Shown here: piece after piece, positions 26,380 through 34,016 of the stretch
How positions within the stretch are numbered: position 1 is the stretch's first letter
Layout of the letters: every line of letters begins with the position of its first letter
NCBI RefSeq assembly: GCF_000970205.1
Contig: NZ_CP009512.1
Coordinates: 3,472,001 to 3,536,000, forward strand
DNA length: 64,000 nt
DNA from: Methanosarcina mazei S-6
GTDB lineage: Archaea; Halobacteriota; Methanosarcinia; Methanosarcinales; Methanosarcinaceae
Reading direction: 5' to 3'
Translations under genes and position numbers: made by a program
Notes under the pieces: model-generated
Seen by the model: only the letters and a program-made list of their open reading frames with translations
Told to the model about the DNA's origin: nothing
Database searches by the model: none

Positions 26380-28506
26380 TTATGCAGTTACTGCTTCAGT
26401 GGATTCCAGATTCTGAGGGCTGACATCCTCTACGAGGTTGAGAAGCCCTATAACTACATAAGGATTGGTATCTGCCTGTTTCATTTCGTTCAGGGCAGCA
26501 TCATCGATATCAATGACAGCGATCTCTGTAACAAGACCGTCCCAATTTTCAGGGTTCATAAGCCAGAGATCCTTCATATATTTTGAAACCCAGTCAGGAT
26601 CACTTTCTTTTGCCCCGCAATTTGCACTCGCAAGATCAGAGTTGTACCCGAGCACAACTGCCTTCAGAGTTCCTGCATTCTTATCCCTGACAACGAAAAC
26701 TCCAGCAAGGTCGCTTCCAATTGCCTCAAGTTCCTCGTCTGTCAATTCAGAGACAAAAACCCCTCCTTTTCCAGGAGTAGCATCCCAGCGCTTGACAAAA
26801 ACATCATCCTTACACCAGTGAGGAGTGGAGAAAACCGTATAACTTACCCCCTCTTCAAGCGGATAATTTTCTTCCATCCAGTTTGCAAGCACAAAGCCGC
26901 TCGAAACTCCGGGACAGAAGTGGTTGTGTATCTCCAGGCACTGCATAAGTTCATAATCGAGATTTCCCGTAGCCCAGGCATTGGAAATTGTAAGAATGGC
27001 AAATTCGCGCCCGTTAAAAATCTTTGAGTTTACTTTTTCACTCCAGGCTGCTATGGACTCCTGGCTTGCGGAAAGCTCATTAAAGTTTATATTTTCCGTT
27101 GCCTGATAGCTGATTTTATCTTCGTTTTCATATGTAACCTCAATGTAGGCACATTTTCCGCTTGCTTTGTCAAAGAAAGCAAACCAGAGAGGGGCGTTTC
27201 TTGCGTTCTGGACTACAAGCAGATTCTTTGTATATTTCAGCTCTTTTCCATAAAACTCAGAATAAAAGTTATTTAAAAAAAAATCGGACTCTGCAGGAGA
27301 GCCGATATCAGTCATTATAAAAGTGTTTTCAGGTCCGAGAGTCCCCAGCTCTGCTTCGGCTGCGGAAAAGACCTGATCCATCAGTTCCTTATCTTCAACT
27401 GGGGGATTAACATTTCCATTTGAGTTGAGAAGCCCGAGGACTTCATAGGGATTGGAACCTGCCCGCTTCATTTCACCAAGGGTATCCTTATCAATGTCGA
27501 TAACCGCGATTTCCGTAACAAGGCCTTCTTCATCCCAGTTGCCTCTGTCCATAAGCCAGAGGTCCGCCAGGTATTTTGAAATCCATGCAGGATCATCCTT
27601 TTTTGCACCGCACTTCGCGTTCACGACATCAAAGTCAAACCCGAGAGCTACTGCTTTCATTGTTCCGGCGTTCTTATCCGTAACCACAAAGATTCCGGCA
27701 GGAGAATTCCCGATTGCTTCGATCTCTTCATCCGTCAGCGCAGAGACAAAAATTCCTCCTTTTCCAGGGGTGGCATCCCAGCGCTTGACAAAAACATCTT
27801 CTTTGCACCAGTTGGGGCAGGAAAAGACCGTATAACTTACCCCTTCTTTAAGCGGATAATTTTCTTCCATCCAGTTTGCAAGCACAAAACCGCTTGAGAC
27901 TCCGGGACAGAAGTGGTTGTGTATTTCCAGGCACTGCATAAGTTCATAATCGAGATTTCCCGTAGCCCAGGCATTGGAGATCGTAAGAATGGCAAATTCA
28001 TGCCCTTTAAAAACAGCAGAATTCACTTTTTGATTCCAGGCTTCTATGGACTTCTTATTTTTCGAAAGTCCATTAAAGTTTATATTTTCCGTTACCTGAT
28101 AGCTGATCTTCTCCTCGTCTCCGTATGTAACCTCAATATAAGCACATTTTCCGCTTGCTTTGTCAAAGAAAGCAAACCAGAGAGGGGCATTCCTTGCGTT
28201 CTGGACAACAAGCAGATTATCGGTATATTTCAGGTTCCTTCCGTTAAATTCCGAGTAAAAATTATCCAGAAAAACATAAGACTCTGCAGGAGAGCCAAGA
28301 TCTGTTATTATAAGTGTGTTTTCAGGTCCGATATTCCCGAGATTACTTTCGGCTGCGGCAAAGACCTGAGCCATCAACTCCGAACTGTCAGTTTCAGCTG
28401 CCATCCCCGGGATGAAACACAGGGAAAAGACCAGTACTGTCAGAAAAACAAAACTGGTAATTTTTGTTTTGATTTTTTTATTAGTACATCCACGTCTTCC
28501 AATCAT
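26380..28506 (-). CDS. Secreted protein with two tandem FmdE-like domains
   Basis: 708 residues from the ATG at 28506, chosen because AGAGGT lies just upstream; a frame seven codons longer is less likely. A signal peptide (SFVFLTVLVFSLCFIPGMAA) ends near residue 38. Two long repeats follow, each of about 330 residues, starting at SSELMAQVFAAAESNLG and KELMDQVFSAAEAELG. Each contains LEIHNHFCPGVSSGFVLA, the H-x-H-x-C-P-G metal site of the FmdE family (named for formylmethanofuran dehydrogenase subunit E), plus WCK(E/D)DVFVKRWDATPGKGG. The repeats are highly similar, including at the DNA level. An extracytoplasmic metal or cofactor-binding role is possible; the function is unknown. Confidence 0.88.
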   Translation of the reverse strand: MIGRRGCTNKKIKTKITSFVFLTVLVFSLCFIPGMAAETDSSELMAQVFAAAESNLGNIGPENTLIITDLGSPAESYVFLDNFYSEFNGRNLKYTDNLLVVQNARNAPLWFAFFDKASGKCAYIEVTYGDEEKISYQVTENINFNGLSKNKKSIEAWNQKVNSAVFKGHEFAILTISNAWATGNLDYELMQCLEIHNHFCPGVSSGFVLANWMEENYPLKEGVSYTVFSCPNWCKEDVFVKRWDATPGKGGIFVSALTDEEIEAIGNSPAGIFVVTDKNAGTMKAVALGFDFDVVNAKCGAKKDDPAWISKYLADLWLMDRGNWDEEGLVTEIAVIDIDKDTLGEMKRAGSNPYEVLGLLNSNGNVNPPVEDKELMDQVFSAAEAELGTLGPENTFIMTDIGSPAESDFFLNNFYSEFYGKELKYTKNLLVVQNARNAPLWFAFFDKASGKCAYIEVTYENEDKISYQATENINFNELSASQESIAAWSEKVNSKIFNGREFAILTISNAWATGNLDYELMQCLEIHNHFCPGVSSGFVLANWMEENYPLEEGVSYTVFSTPHWCKDDVFVKRWDATPGKGGVFVSELTDEELEAIGSDLAGVFVVRDKNAGTLKAVVLGYNSDLASANCGAKESDPDWVSKYMKDLWLMNPENWDGLVTEIAVIDIDDAALNEMKQADTNPYVVIGLLNLVEDVSPQNLESTEAVTA

Positions 28507-28527
28507 ATTTTTACCTCTTCTGCCCAT

Positions 28528-28981
28528 AAGTCATTTATTTAATACTGCATTGGGTAGCATTTTTTAGAATATATAGCTTAATAAATAGAACAAAATATGG
28601 ATTTTATGTTTTTTAGTATTACAAGTGATAAAAAAAATATTACTTAAAACTTTCGAATTTTATTGGCGTTGAAAATTCATACATGCAGAGAGGGAAGCAA
28701 AAGAAAATTTATAGAACAAGAGAAAAAAACAACAATATAAAAAAACATAGAAAAAAGAAAAGAGAATCGAAAGCAAAAAAGGTAGTGAAAAAGAAAGAGA
28801 AATGGGGTTTAAAATAATGTAGAAAGAAAGTGGAAAAGAGAAGAGAAAAAGAGAGTGAAAAACAAAAGAGAAAGAGGTGAAAAACAAAAGAGAAAGAGGT
28901 GAAAAACAAAAGAGAAAGAGGTGAAAAACAAAAGAGAAAGAGGTGAAAAACAAAAGAGAAAAGGGAGTTAAAAAGGAAAAG
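28528..28981. other. Purine-rich intergenic, 454 bp
   Basis: No gene. The left part is AT-rich and should hold the promoter of the FmdE-like gene. From 28680 to 28980 the plus strand is almost purely A/G, ending in a 22-bp tandem repeat just after the cofD stop. Confidence 0.6.
28855..28965. repeat. 22-bp purine-rich tandem repeat
   Basis: Five units of GTGAAAAACAAAAGAGAAAGAG starting at 28855, 28877, 28899, 28921 and 28943, the last one diverging. The strand bias (A/G versus C/T) is extreme. It sits just downstream of cofD. Confidence 0.95.
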
Positions 28982-29914
28982 TTAAGAAGGGCATACAATA
29001 TTGTCAAAAAGCCTGACCACAATCTCTGCCAGTTCTTTGCTCTTCTCAGTAGAGGTCATCAGGGTGTCTGCCCGTGAAGCATGGCAGCCAAGCCTTTCAA
29101 ATGCGAACTCATCTGCACGATCCCTTTCATCAAAAACGAAAACATCAAGAAAATCCTGGTAGTATTCAGCAACTCCCATGGAAGAGACTTCAATCCCGCA
29201 GGCAGGCATCAGTTTTCCAGCAGGGCCACTGACAGGGGCATTCCCAATAATCGGGCTAACTGCAACGACCTTTTTCTTTTTCAACAGATCCTTCATCCCG
29301 GGGAGGGAAATAATCGGACCTATACTCGTGATAGGGTTGCTCGGCCCTATAAGGATATTTTCTTCCTTCTCAAAGGCTTCGAGCACTTTAGGAGAAATGG
29401 AAGCTTCGGAAACTCCCCTGATATCAACTCCACGCACATCTGGCTCTCCACGTTTTCCAATCCAGAAGTCCTGGAAATGCATAATTCCTTCAGCAGTTTC
29501 TATATAAGTGGAAACAGGATCATCGGACATTGGCAGGATATTTGCTTTGATCCCAAAAAGGGATGAAAGCTTCACTGTTGAATCCGTAAGGGACGCCCCG
29601 TCACGGATAATGTTCGAGCGGATAATATGGGTTGCCCTGTCCCTGTCTCCTAGCTTCAGTCCTTCTTCAATGCCGAGCTCCTTCATGCGCTCATAAGTCC
29701 CGAAGGTATCATTTTCTATGCCCCACCACCTCTTCCGGTCAATCTGGTCTGAGAAAAGATAGAGCACTGTATCAAGGTCTGGAGAGATCAGGTTCCCAGA
29801 AACCCAGAGGTCTTCGGCAGTGTTTACAACAACGGTCAGTTCCTCCTCAGGGAGGATTTCCTTGAGCCCGTCAAGGAGTTTGGGAGTTCCGGTGCCGCCT
29901 GAAAATATAATCAT
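28982..29914 (-). CDS. cofD: 2-phospho-L-lactate transferase CofD
   Basis: 310 residues, the family length. It joins the 2-phospholactyl (or related) GDP intermediate to the deazaflavin Fo to make F420-0, the core step of coenzyme F420 synthesis. The N terminus IIFSGGTGTPKLLDGL is the nucleotide/substrate loop, followed by VVNTAEDLWVSGNLISPDLDTVLY, the signature with the metal-binding Asp. GPSNPITSIGPI and SPIIGNAPVSGPAGK are further CofD motifs. F420 is the hydride carrier of methanogenesis. The gene stands alone, with its start 15 bases after a TAATATCATG context on the minus strand. Confidence 0.96.
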   Translation of the reverse strand: MIIFSGGTGTPKLLDGLKEILPEEELTVVVNTAEDLWVSGNLISPDLDTVLYLFSDQIDRKRWWGIENDTFGTYERMKELGIEEGLKLGDRDRATHIIRSNIIRDGASLTDSTVKLSSLFGIKANILPMSDDPVSTYIETAEGIMHFQDFWIGKRGEPDVRGVDIRGVSEASISPKVLEAFEKEENILIGPSNPITSIGPIISLPGMKDLLKKKKVVAVSPIIGNAPVSGPAGKLMPACGIEVSSMGVAEYYQDFLDVFVFDERDRADEFAFERLGCHASRADTLMTSTEKSKELAEIVVRLFDNIVCPS

Positions 29915-30051
29915 GATATTACCTGTTTCTAATCCCTGTTTCCGAATTATTATATAGTATTCGGGCAGCAGGTGCCCTGTAATTTACATCTTAAGTAATA
30001 GCATCAAAGTAATAGATACAGCAATATATAATGACATCTGTCTAAAGATTA

Positions 30052-31269
30052 ATGAAAGTAGTCCTTGATCCCGTGCATGGTTACATCGAACTGGATGAAG
30101 TTGTTCAGGAGCTTCTGGACACCCCACAGATACAGCGCCTCAGGAGAGTCAGGCAGCTTGGATTTTCAAACCTTGTATATCCGGGAGCAAACCATACACG
30201 TTTTGAACACTCACTCGGAACCATGCACCTTGCCTCCATGCTGATGAAAAACCTCGACTCAATTGACGAGGATAAAAAACTGGAGATAAGGGTTGCCTCC
30301 CTTTTGCATGATGTGGGGCACGGCCCATTTTCCCATGTAACAGAGAATGTTATTTATAAATATACCCGGCGCCGGCATGACGAGATAAAGGAAATCCTGG
30401 GGAAAGGGGAAATAAAAGAAATCCTGAAAAAATACGGGATTTACCCCGGTGAACTTGCAAAGCACGTCGAAGGCGAGACATCTTTGGGGCAGATTTTAAG
30501 CAGTGAGATCGATGTGGACAGGATGGACTACCTTGTCCGGGATGCACATTATACCGGCGTTGCTTTCGGAGTTGTGGACTACAACCGCCTGATTAACCAG
30601 ATGAGTTTTCACGAAGACAGGCTTGTTGTTGACCAGGGAGGACTCAAAGCAGCCGAATCTCTCCTGGTCTCACGCTTCTGGATGAATACCTCGGTTTATT
30701 ATCACCATGTTACCAGAATATCTGAAGCCATGTGCTCAAAAGCAGTTGAGCATATGATCGAGGACGGGGAAATGGACCCGTTCCGGCTAAGGCAGATGGA
30801 CGATATAGACTTAATAGCCGCAATGCGAAGCTCAAAGGGGTATGGAGGAGAACTTGCAAGGCGGCTCGATTCACGCAACCTCTATAAACGGGCGCTCTAT
30901 ACAGGGCTTGAGGATGCAGGGAAAGGAGTACTCAAACACCGGGATAAAATAGAGAGAGCAGAGAAGGAAATCGCAGAACTTGCCGGAGTGGACCAGGAAT
31001 GTGTGCTTGTGGACATCCCGAAAACCCCTGAAATGCTTGAAATGAAAGCAATGATAAAAACAGACCATAAACTAGTCTCCCTTAACGAAGCTTCGCACTT
31101 CGTATCCATATTGCAGGAGGCTCACATGGACAACTGGAGAATGGGAGTTTACTGCCCGAGGGAACACTGTGAAGCTGTGGGGAAGGCTGCAAAGGAATAC
31201 TTTAACATAAAAAAAGTCACAAAACAATTCAAGCTGAGCGATCTGGAAAATACTAAAGTGCAGGAGTAA
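30052..31269 (+). CDS. HD-domain phosphohydrolase (SAMHD1/dGTPase-like)
   Basis: 405 residues. The metal-binding HD residues are visible: H53 in RFEHSLGTMH, H86-D87 in LLHDVGHGPFSH, and the distal Asp in EIDVDRMDYLVRD. The sequence DPVHGYIELDEVVQELLDTPQIQRLRR is the usual opening of archaeal and bacterial SAMHD1-like dNTP triphosphohydrolases. Such enzymes cleave dNTPs to nucleosides and triphosphate, though the activity of the archaeal group is not settled. An LpdD-like and a ubiX gene follow within a few bases, so it is probably the first gene of an operon. Confidence 0.88.
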   Translation: MKVVLDPVHGYIELDEVVQELLDTPQIQRLRRVRQLGFSNLVYPGANHTRFEHSLGTMHLASMLMKNLDSIDEDKKLEIRVASLLHDVGHGPFSHVTENVIYKYTRRRHDEIKEILGKGEIKEILKKYGIYPGELAKHVEGETSLGQILSSEIDVDRMDYLVRDAHYTGVAFGVVDYNRLINQMSFHEDRLVVDQGGLKAAESLLVSRFWMNTSVYYHHVTRISEAMCSKAVEHMIEDGEMDPFRLRQMDDIDLIAAMRSSKGYGGELARRLDSRNLYKRALYTGLEDAGKGVLKHRDKIERAEKEIAELAGVDQECVLVDIPKTPEMLEMKAMIKTDHKLVSLNEASHFVSILQEAHMDNWRMGVYCPREHCEAVGKAAKEYFNIKKVTKQFKLSDLENTKVQE

Positions 31270-31274
31270 AATTT

Positions 31275-31655
31275 TTGTTTACCGTTACAAGGAAAGCCAG
31301 CAGGATAGAAATCACTCTCGAAGTGAAAAAACTGGGGGAAGACTACCTGCTAACCCTGACCGGCGGAAAAGAGCATGCTGGCGCAGTTGCAGTAGGGCTA
31401 TTCGATGAAAAAAGCGGAAGAGCCAGCTCTTCTGTTATCACACTTCCCGGGCACAGGGAGGAACAGCTTGCCCTTGACAGCGCAAGACGGGTAAGCAAAG
31501 CAACAGGGAAAACATCAATAGTTGTTGCCGGAATTCATGTGGACAGCATCAGCCTGGAAGAGATAAAAGAGATAGTTTCAACCGCAGAGGAAATGGTCGG
31601 AAACTTCATTGCCTCCTGTGAAAAAAGTGACGTTACAGCAAGGAGAAACAAATAA
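31275..31655 (+). CDS. Small protein resembling prenylated-flavin chaperone LpdD
   Basis: 126 residues from a TTG at 31275, with GGAG about nine bases upstream. The sequence (EDYLLTLTGGKEHAGAVAVGLF, VITLPGHREEQLALDSARRV, TSIVVAGIHVDSI) resembles the small LpdD-like proteins found next to UbiX and UbiD-type decarboxylases, which are thought to help deliver prenylated FMN. The stop overlaps the ubiX start by one base, which supports a joint role. The family call is from memory of pattern and context, so it is moderate. Confidence 0.6.
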   Translation: MFTVTRKASRIEITLEVKKLGEDYLLTLTGGKEHAGAVAVGLFDEKSGRASSSVITLPGHREEQLALDSARRVSKATGKTSIVVAGIHVDSISLEEIKEIVSTAEEMVGNFIASCEKSDVTARRNK

Positions 31656-32239
31656 TGGAAATAATTGTAGGCATCAGCGGAGCTTCAGGGGTCCAGTACG
31701 GGATCCGCCTTCTTGAAGTGCTGGCAAATAAAGGGATTAAAACCCATCTTGTACTGACCGAAGCTGCAAAACAGATAATCGAGATCGAGACTGATTACCT
31801 GCCTGTTGAAGTGGAAAAGCTGGCAACCTGGAATTATTCCCAGAAGAACTTTTCAGCTCCTATAGCCAGCGGCTCTTACAAAACTTCGGGAATGATCATT
31901 GCCCCGTGCAGCATGAAAACCCTTGGGGCGGTTGCAAACGGGATATCTGATTCCCTGATAACAAGGGCTGCAGATGTTTGCCTCAAAGAGGAGAGAAAAC
32001 TGATCCTCATGACAAGAGAAACTCCCCTGAACCTTATACACCTTGAGAACATGCTGAAAGCCAGAAAGGCAGGAGCAAGCATCCTTCCTGCATGCCCGGG
32101 ATTTTATTCCAGACCAAAGACTCTTGATGACATTATAGACACCATGGCTGGCAGGGCTCTTGACCTCCTGGGAATAGAAAATGACATTTACCAGCGCTGG
32201 AGACAGGAAAAAACCGAGGATTTGGAGAACAACGGATAA
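31655..32239 (+). CDS. ubiX: Flavin prenyltransferase UbiX
   Basis: 194 residues, typical. UbiX joins dimethylallyl phosphate to FMN, making the prenylated flavin used by UbiD decarboxylases. Motifs include IIVGISGASGVQYGIRLLEVL (FMN loop), IASGSYKTSGMIIAPCSMKTLGAVANGI, and RETPLNLIHLENMLKA with the conserved Arg/Glu of the dimethylallyl phosphate site. Archaea need the UbiX/UbiD system for menaquinone-like compounds or for the modified mevalonate pathway (anhydromevalonate phosphate decarboxylase), which Methanosarcina uses. The UbiD partner is not in this window. Confidence 0.94.
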   Translation: MEIIVGISGASGVQYGIRLLEVLANKGIKTHLVLTEAAKQIIEIETDYLPVEVEKLATWNYSQKNFSAPIASGSYKTSGMIIAPCSMKTLGAVANGISDSLITRAADVCLKEERKLILMTRETPLNLIHLENMLKARKAGASILPACPGFYSRPKTLDDIIDTMAGRALDLLGIENDIYQRWRQEKTEDLENNG

Positions 32240-32355
32240 ATGCCGGAAATCAGAGAATTCATCAAGTAAAAAAGATAATCCGGACAATTAAGCGGGGAAT
32301 ATAAAATTCTGATCCTGGTTGAGAAGTTGAAATACAGCCGTATGTTCTAACGAAA

Positions 32356-32367
32356 GCTATATAAAGG
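32356..32367 (+). promoter_or_regulatory. TATA box of tRNA-Pro
   Basis: AGCTATATAAAGG lies about 35 bases before the tRNA, with the purine-rich BRE-like CGAAAG in front. This is the usual archaeal promoter arrangement for a tRNA with a short leader. Confidence 0.6.
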
Positions 32368-32395
32368 ATAATCTCCTTTGTGAGGAGGTACCCTT

Positions 32396-32470
32396 GGGAT
32401 AGTAGGGTAGCTTGGTCCATCCTCGAGCGTTTGGGACGCTTGGACCGCGGTTCAAATCCGCGCTATCCCA
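32396..32470 (+). tRNA. tRNA-Pro (anticodon UGG)
   Basis: The acceptor stem GGGATAG/CTATCCC has discriminator A. The D arm contains GGTAGCTTGGTCC, the anticodon stem-loop GAGCG-TTTGGGA-CGCTT gives anticodon TGG, and the T arm is CGCGGTTCAAATCCGCG. CCA is not encoded and no intron is seen. A T-rich tract follows at once. Confidence 0.96.
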
Positions 32471-32496
32471 TCATTTTTTATCTTTTTTATATTTTC
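32471..32496 (+). terminator. T-rich terminator of tRNA-Pro
   Basis: TCATTTTTTATCTTTTTTAT follows the tRNA directly. Archaeal transcription ends readily at such T runs without a hairpin. Confidence 0.5.
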
Positions 32497-32800
32497 CACC
32501 TTTTTTACAGATGCTTCTGTAAAAATGAATATTTGCGGTTTATTTTTTAAGTTTTAGTGTTCTTAACCCCAGTGTTCTTAACCCCAGTGTATGAGCCTAT
32601 CCCAAAAGCTATTTTTATGCATTTATCAAGGTTTCATTACTATTTTCCTGGTTAGTAGCTCGATTGATTACTTCAAAATTGAGAACTAAGGAATGGTAAA
32701 AATATAATTTCAAATATTCATTTTAGGAATGACTTCATAGGCATTGCAGAAGACAATACCGAGAACAAAAACATGAAATTACATCTTCTTTATTCCTAAG

Positions 32801-32870
32801 ACAGATCCCAGGAGATCCCAGGAGATCCCAGGAGATCCCAGGAGATCCCAGGAGATCCCAGGAGATCCCA
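32801..32870. repeat. 10-bp tandem repeat
   Basis: Seven 10-bp units: one variant ACAGATCCCA and six perfect GGAGATCCCA, 32801-32870. Minus-strand frames through it give the artificial-looking peptide PGISWDLLGS repeated. Confidence 0.97.
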
Positions 32871-32876
32871 GGGACG

Positions 32877-33035
32877 GAAGCCACGAAACCCAGAGAGCGG
32901 GATACAGGGAGATCTGAGAAGGAGAGAATTAACAAGATATGCAAGTTTTGCGGAGAAAAATTTGATACTTATAACCCCAAAAAAGAAACGTGTAGTGATA
33001 GGTGCAGATCTGCTGATTCTAGAAGAAAAAAATAA
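32877..33035 (+). pseudogene. Remnant of a small zinc-finger protein
   Basis: An open frame without a start codon follows the 10-bp repeats and ends at TAA 33033-33035. Its last 32 codons read CKFCGEKFD...ETCSDRCRSADSRRKK, a C-x2-C...C-x3-C treble-clef zinc motif with a basic tail, as in small archaeal zinc-ribbon proteins with a CSDRCR motif. The N terminus seems to have been lost or replaced by the repeat tract. A start at a non-canonical codon cannot be excluded. Confidence 0.5.
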
Positions 33036-33263
33036 AACACCTGAAGTCAAATATTCCTTGATAATGACGGGTAATTATTTAAAAAAATAAAAAAGCCCTG
33101 ATAAAAGTAAATCAGGAAAAGCTTTTCATTCAAACATAGAGAAAAACGTTTTGTAATCCAAATAGTAGCCCGACGCAGATAAGCACCAGTCTTTCAGAAG
33201 CTTCTAATATTACGACAGAGTTTTTATACTTCCATGTCAGTTTCATATATAACTCCTATTTTT

Positions 33264-33316
33264 CTTGTAAGCGTTCTCGCAGGGTACGGGAATACTACTT
33301 TGAGAACACTTGCAAG
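33264..33316. repeat. 15-bp inverted repeat with 23-nt loop
   Basis: CTTGTAAGCGTTCTC (33264-33278) pairs with GAGAACACTTGCAAG (33302-33316) at 13 of 15 positions, the other two being G-T type changes that would still pair as RNA on one strand. It could be an RNA hairpin or an operator. Confidence 0.6.
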
Positions 33317-34016
33317 AATATGAATAGCTCTTTTGTTTTACCTAAGATATAGTTTTTGAGAGGGATTTTTCCCGACATGTATTTACCTATAATAAAGCTT
33401 TCGAGATGAATTTCAAAAGTAAGAATGTATTTTCCAGTATTTAAATCTTGGTTGTACAATGTACATTTTATTGCTTATTTTCGCTTTTAAAGGCTTAATA
33501 TCCCTCGGTTCGTTAAGTAACATGCATAGTTACTTAACACATAATAATAAAGTATAGAAAGTCAGATCTAAAAAACTCTGCAACATTTTAGTACATGCCC
33601 TGAGATCACTTTTCTAAACTTATTCATTCTAACCACTATAGGAATATGCAGGTTTTGGCAGATCAACCCAATATTACACAGAAAATATAGAATCATATAG
33701 GCATTATATAAATAGAAATATAAAACGGTCAGGATTTGACAATATCGACAAACACCATATTATCCCTTAAAAGGATCGGATACAAAAGGATCCAATAAGG
33801 GTACACAAAGGATACAAGCAGGATACAAAAGGATCTGGATAAGCAAAATCAGGATATTTCAGGTACACTCTATGTAAAAAGTACATGCTGGAAGACAGGT
33901 AAAAAAGAAAAGTAACCACAAAAAAGAAGAGACACACGCCTTACTTCATAAGGCAGGCATGCGCTGAAACTTGTTCTTCAAAATTAGGTTCGTTAATTTT
34001 CAATTTTCTGTTTTTC

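Larger units (their letters stand above)
32471..34016. other. 1.5-kb region without an intact gene
   Basis: It holds a doubled GTTCTTAACCCCA motif (32560-32590), a sequence GAGCCTATCCCAAAAG (32594-32609) that resembles the end of some insertion sequences, a 10-bp tandem repeat (32801-32870), a zinc-finger gene remnant (to 33035) and a long inverted repeat (33264-33316). From 33770 to 33860 the motif GGATACAAAAGGAT recurs loosely. The region from 33317 to 34016 shows no coding signal and could encode a noncoding RNA. Confidence 0.6.

Noticed and set aside
28660-29022. Minus-strand Phe/Ser/Leu-rich ORF resembling a membrane protein
   Set aside because: It is the translation of the A/G-rich repeat tract read on the other strand and runs into cofD.
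32735-33050. Two minus-strand ORFs with PGISWDLLGS repeats
   Set aside because: The peptide repeats are produced by the 10-bp DNA tandem repeat; the zinc-finger frame on the plus strand is the better coding signal.
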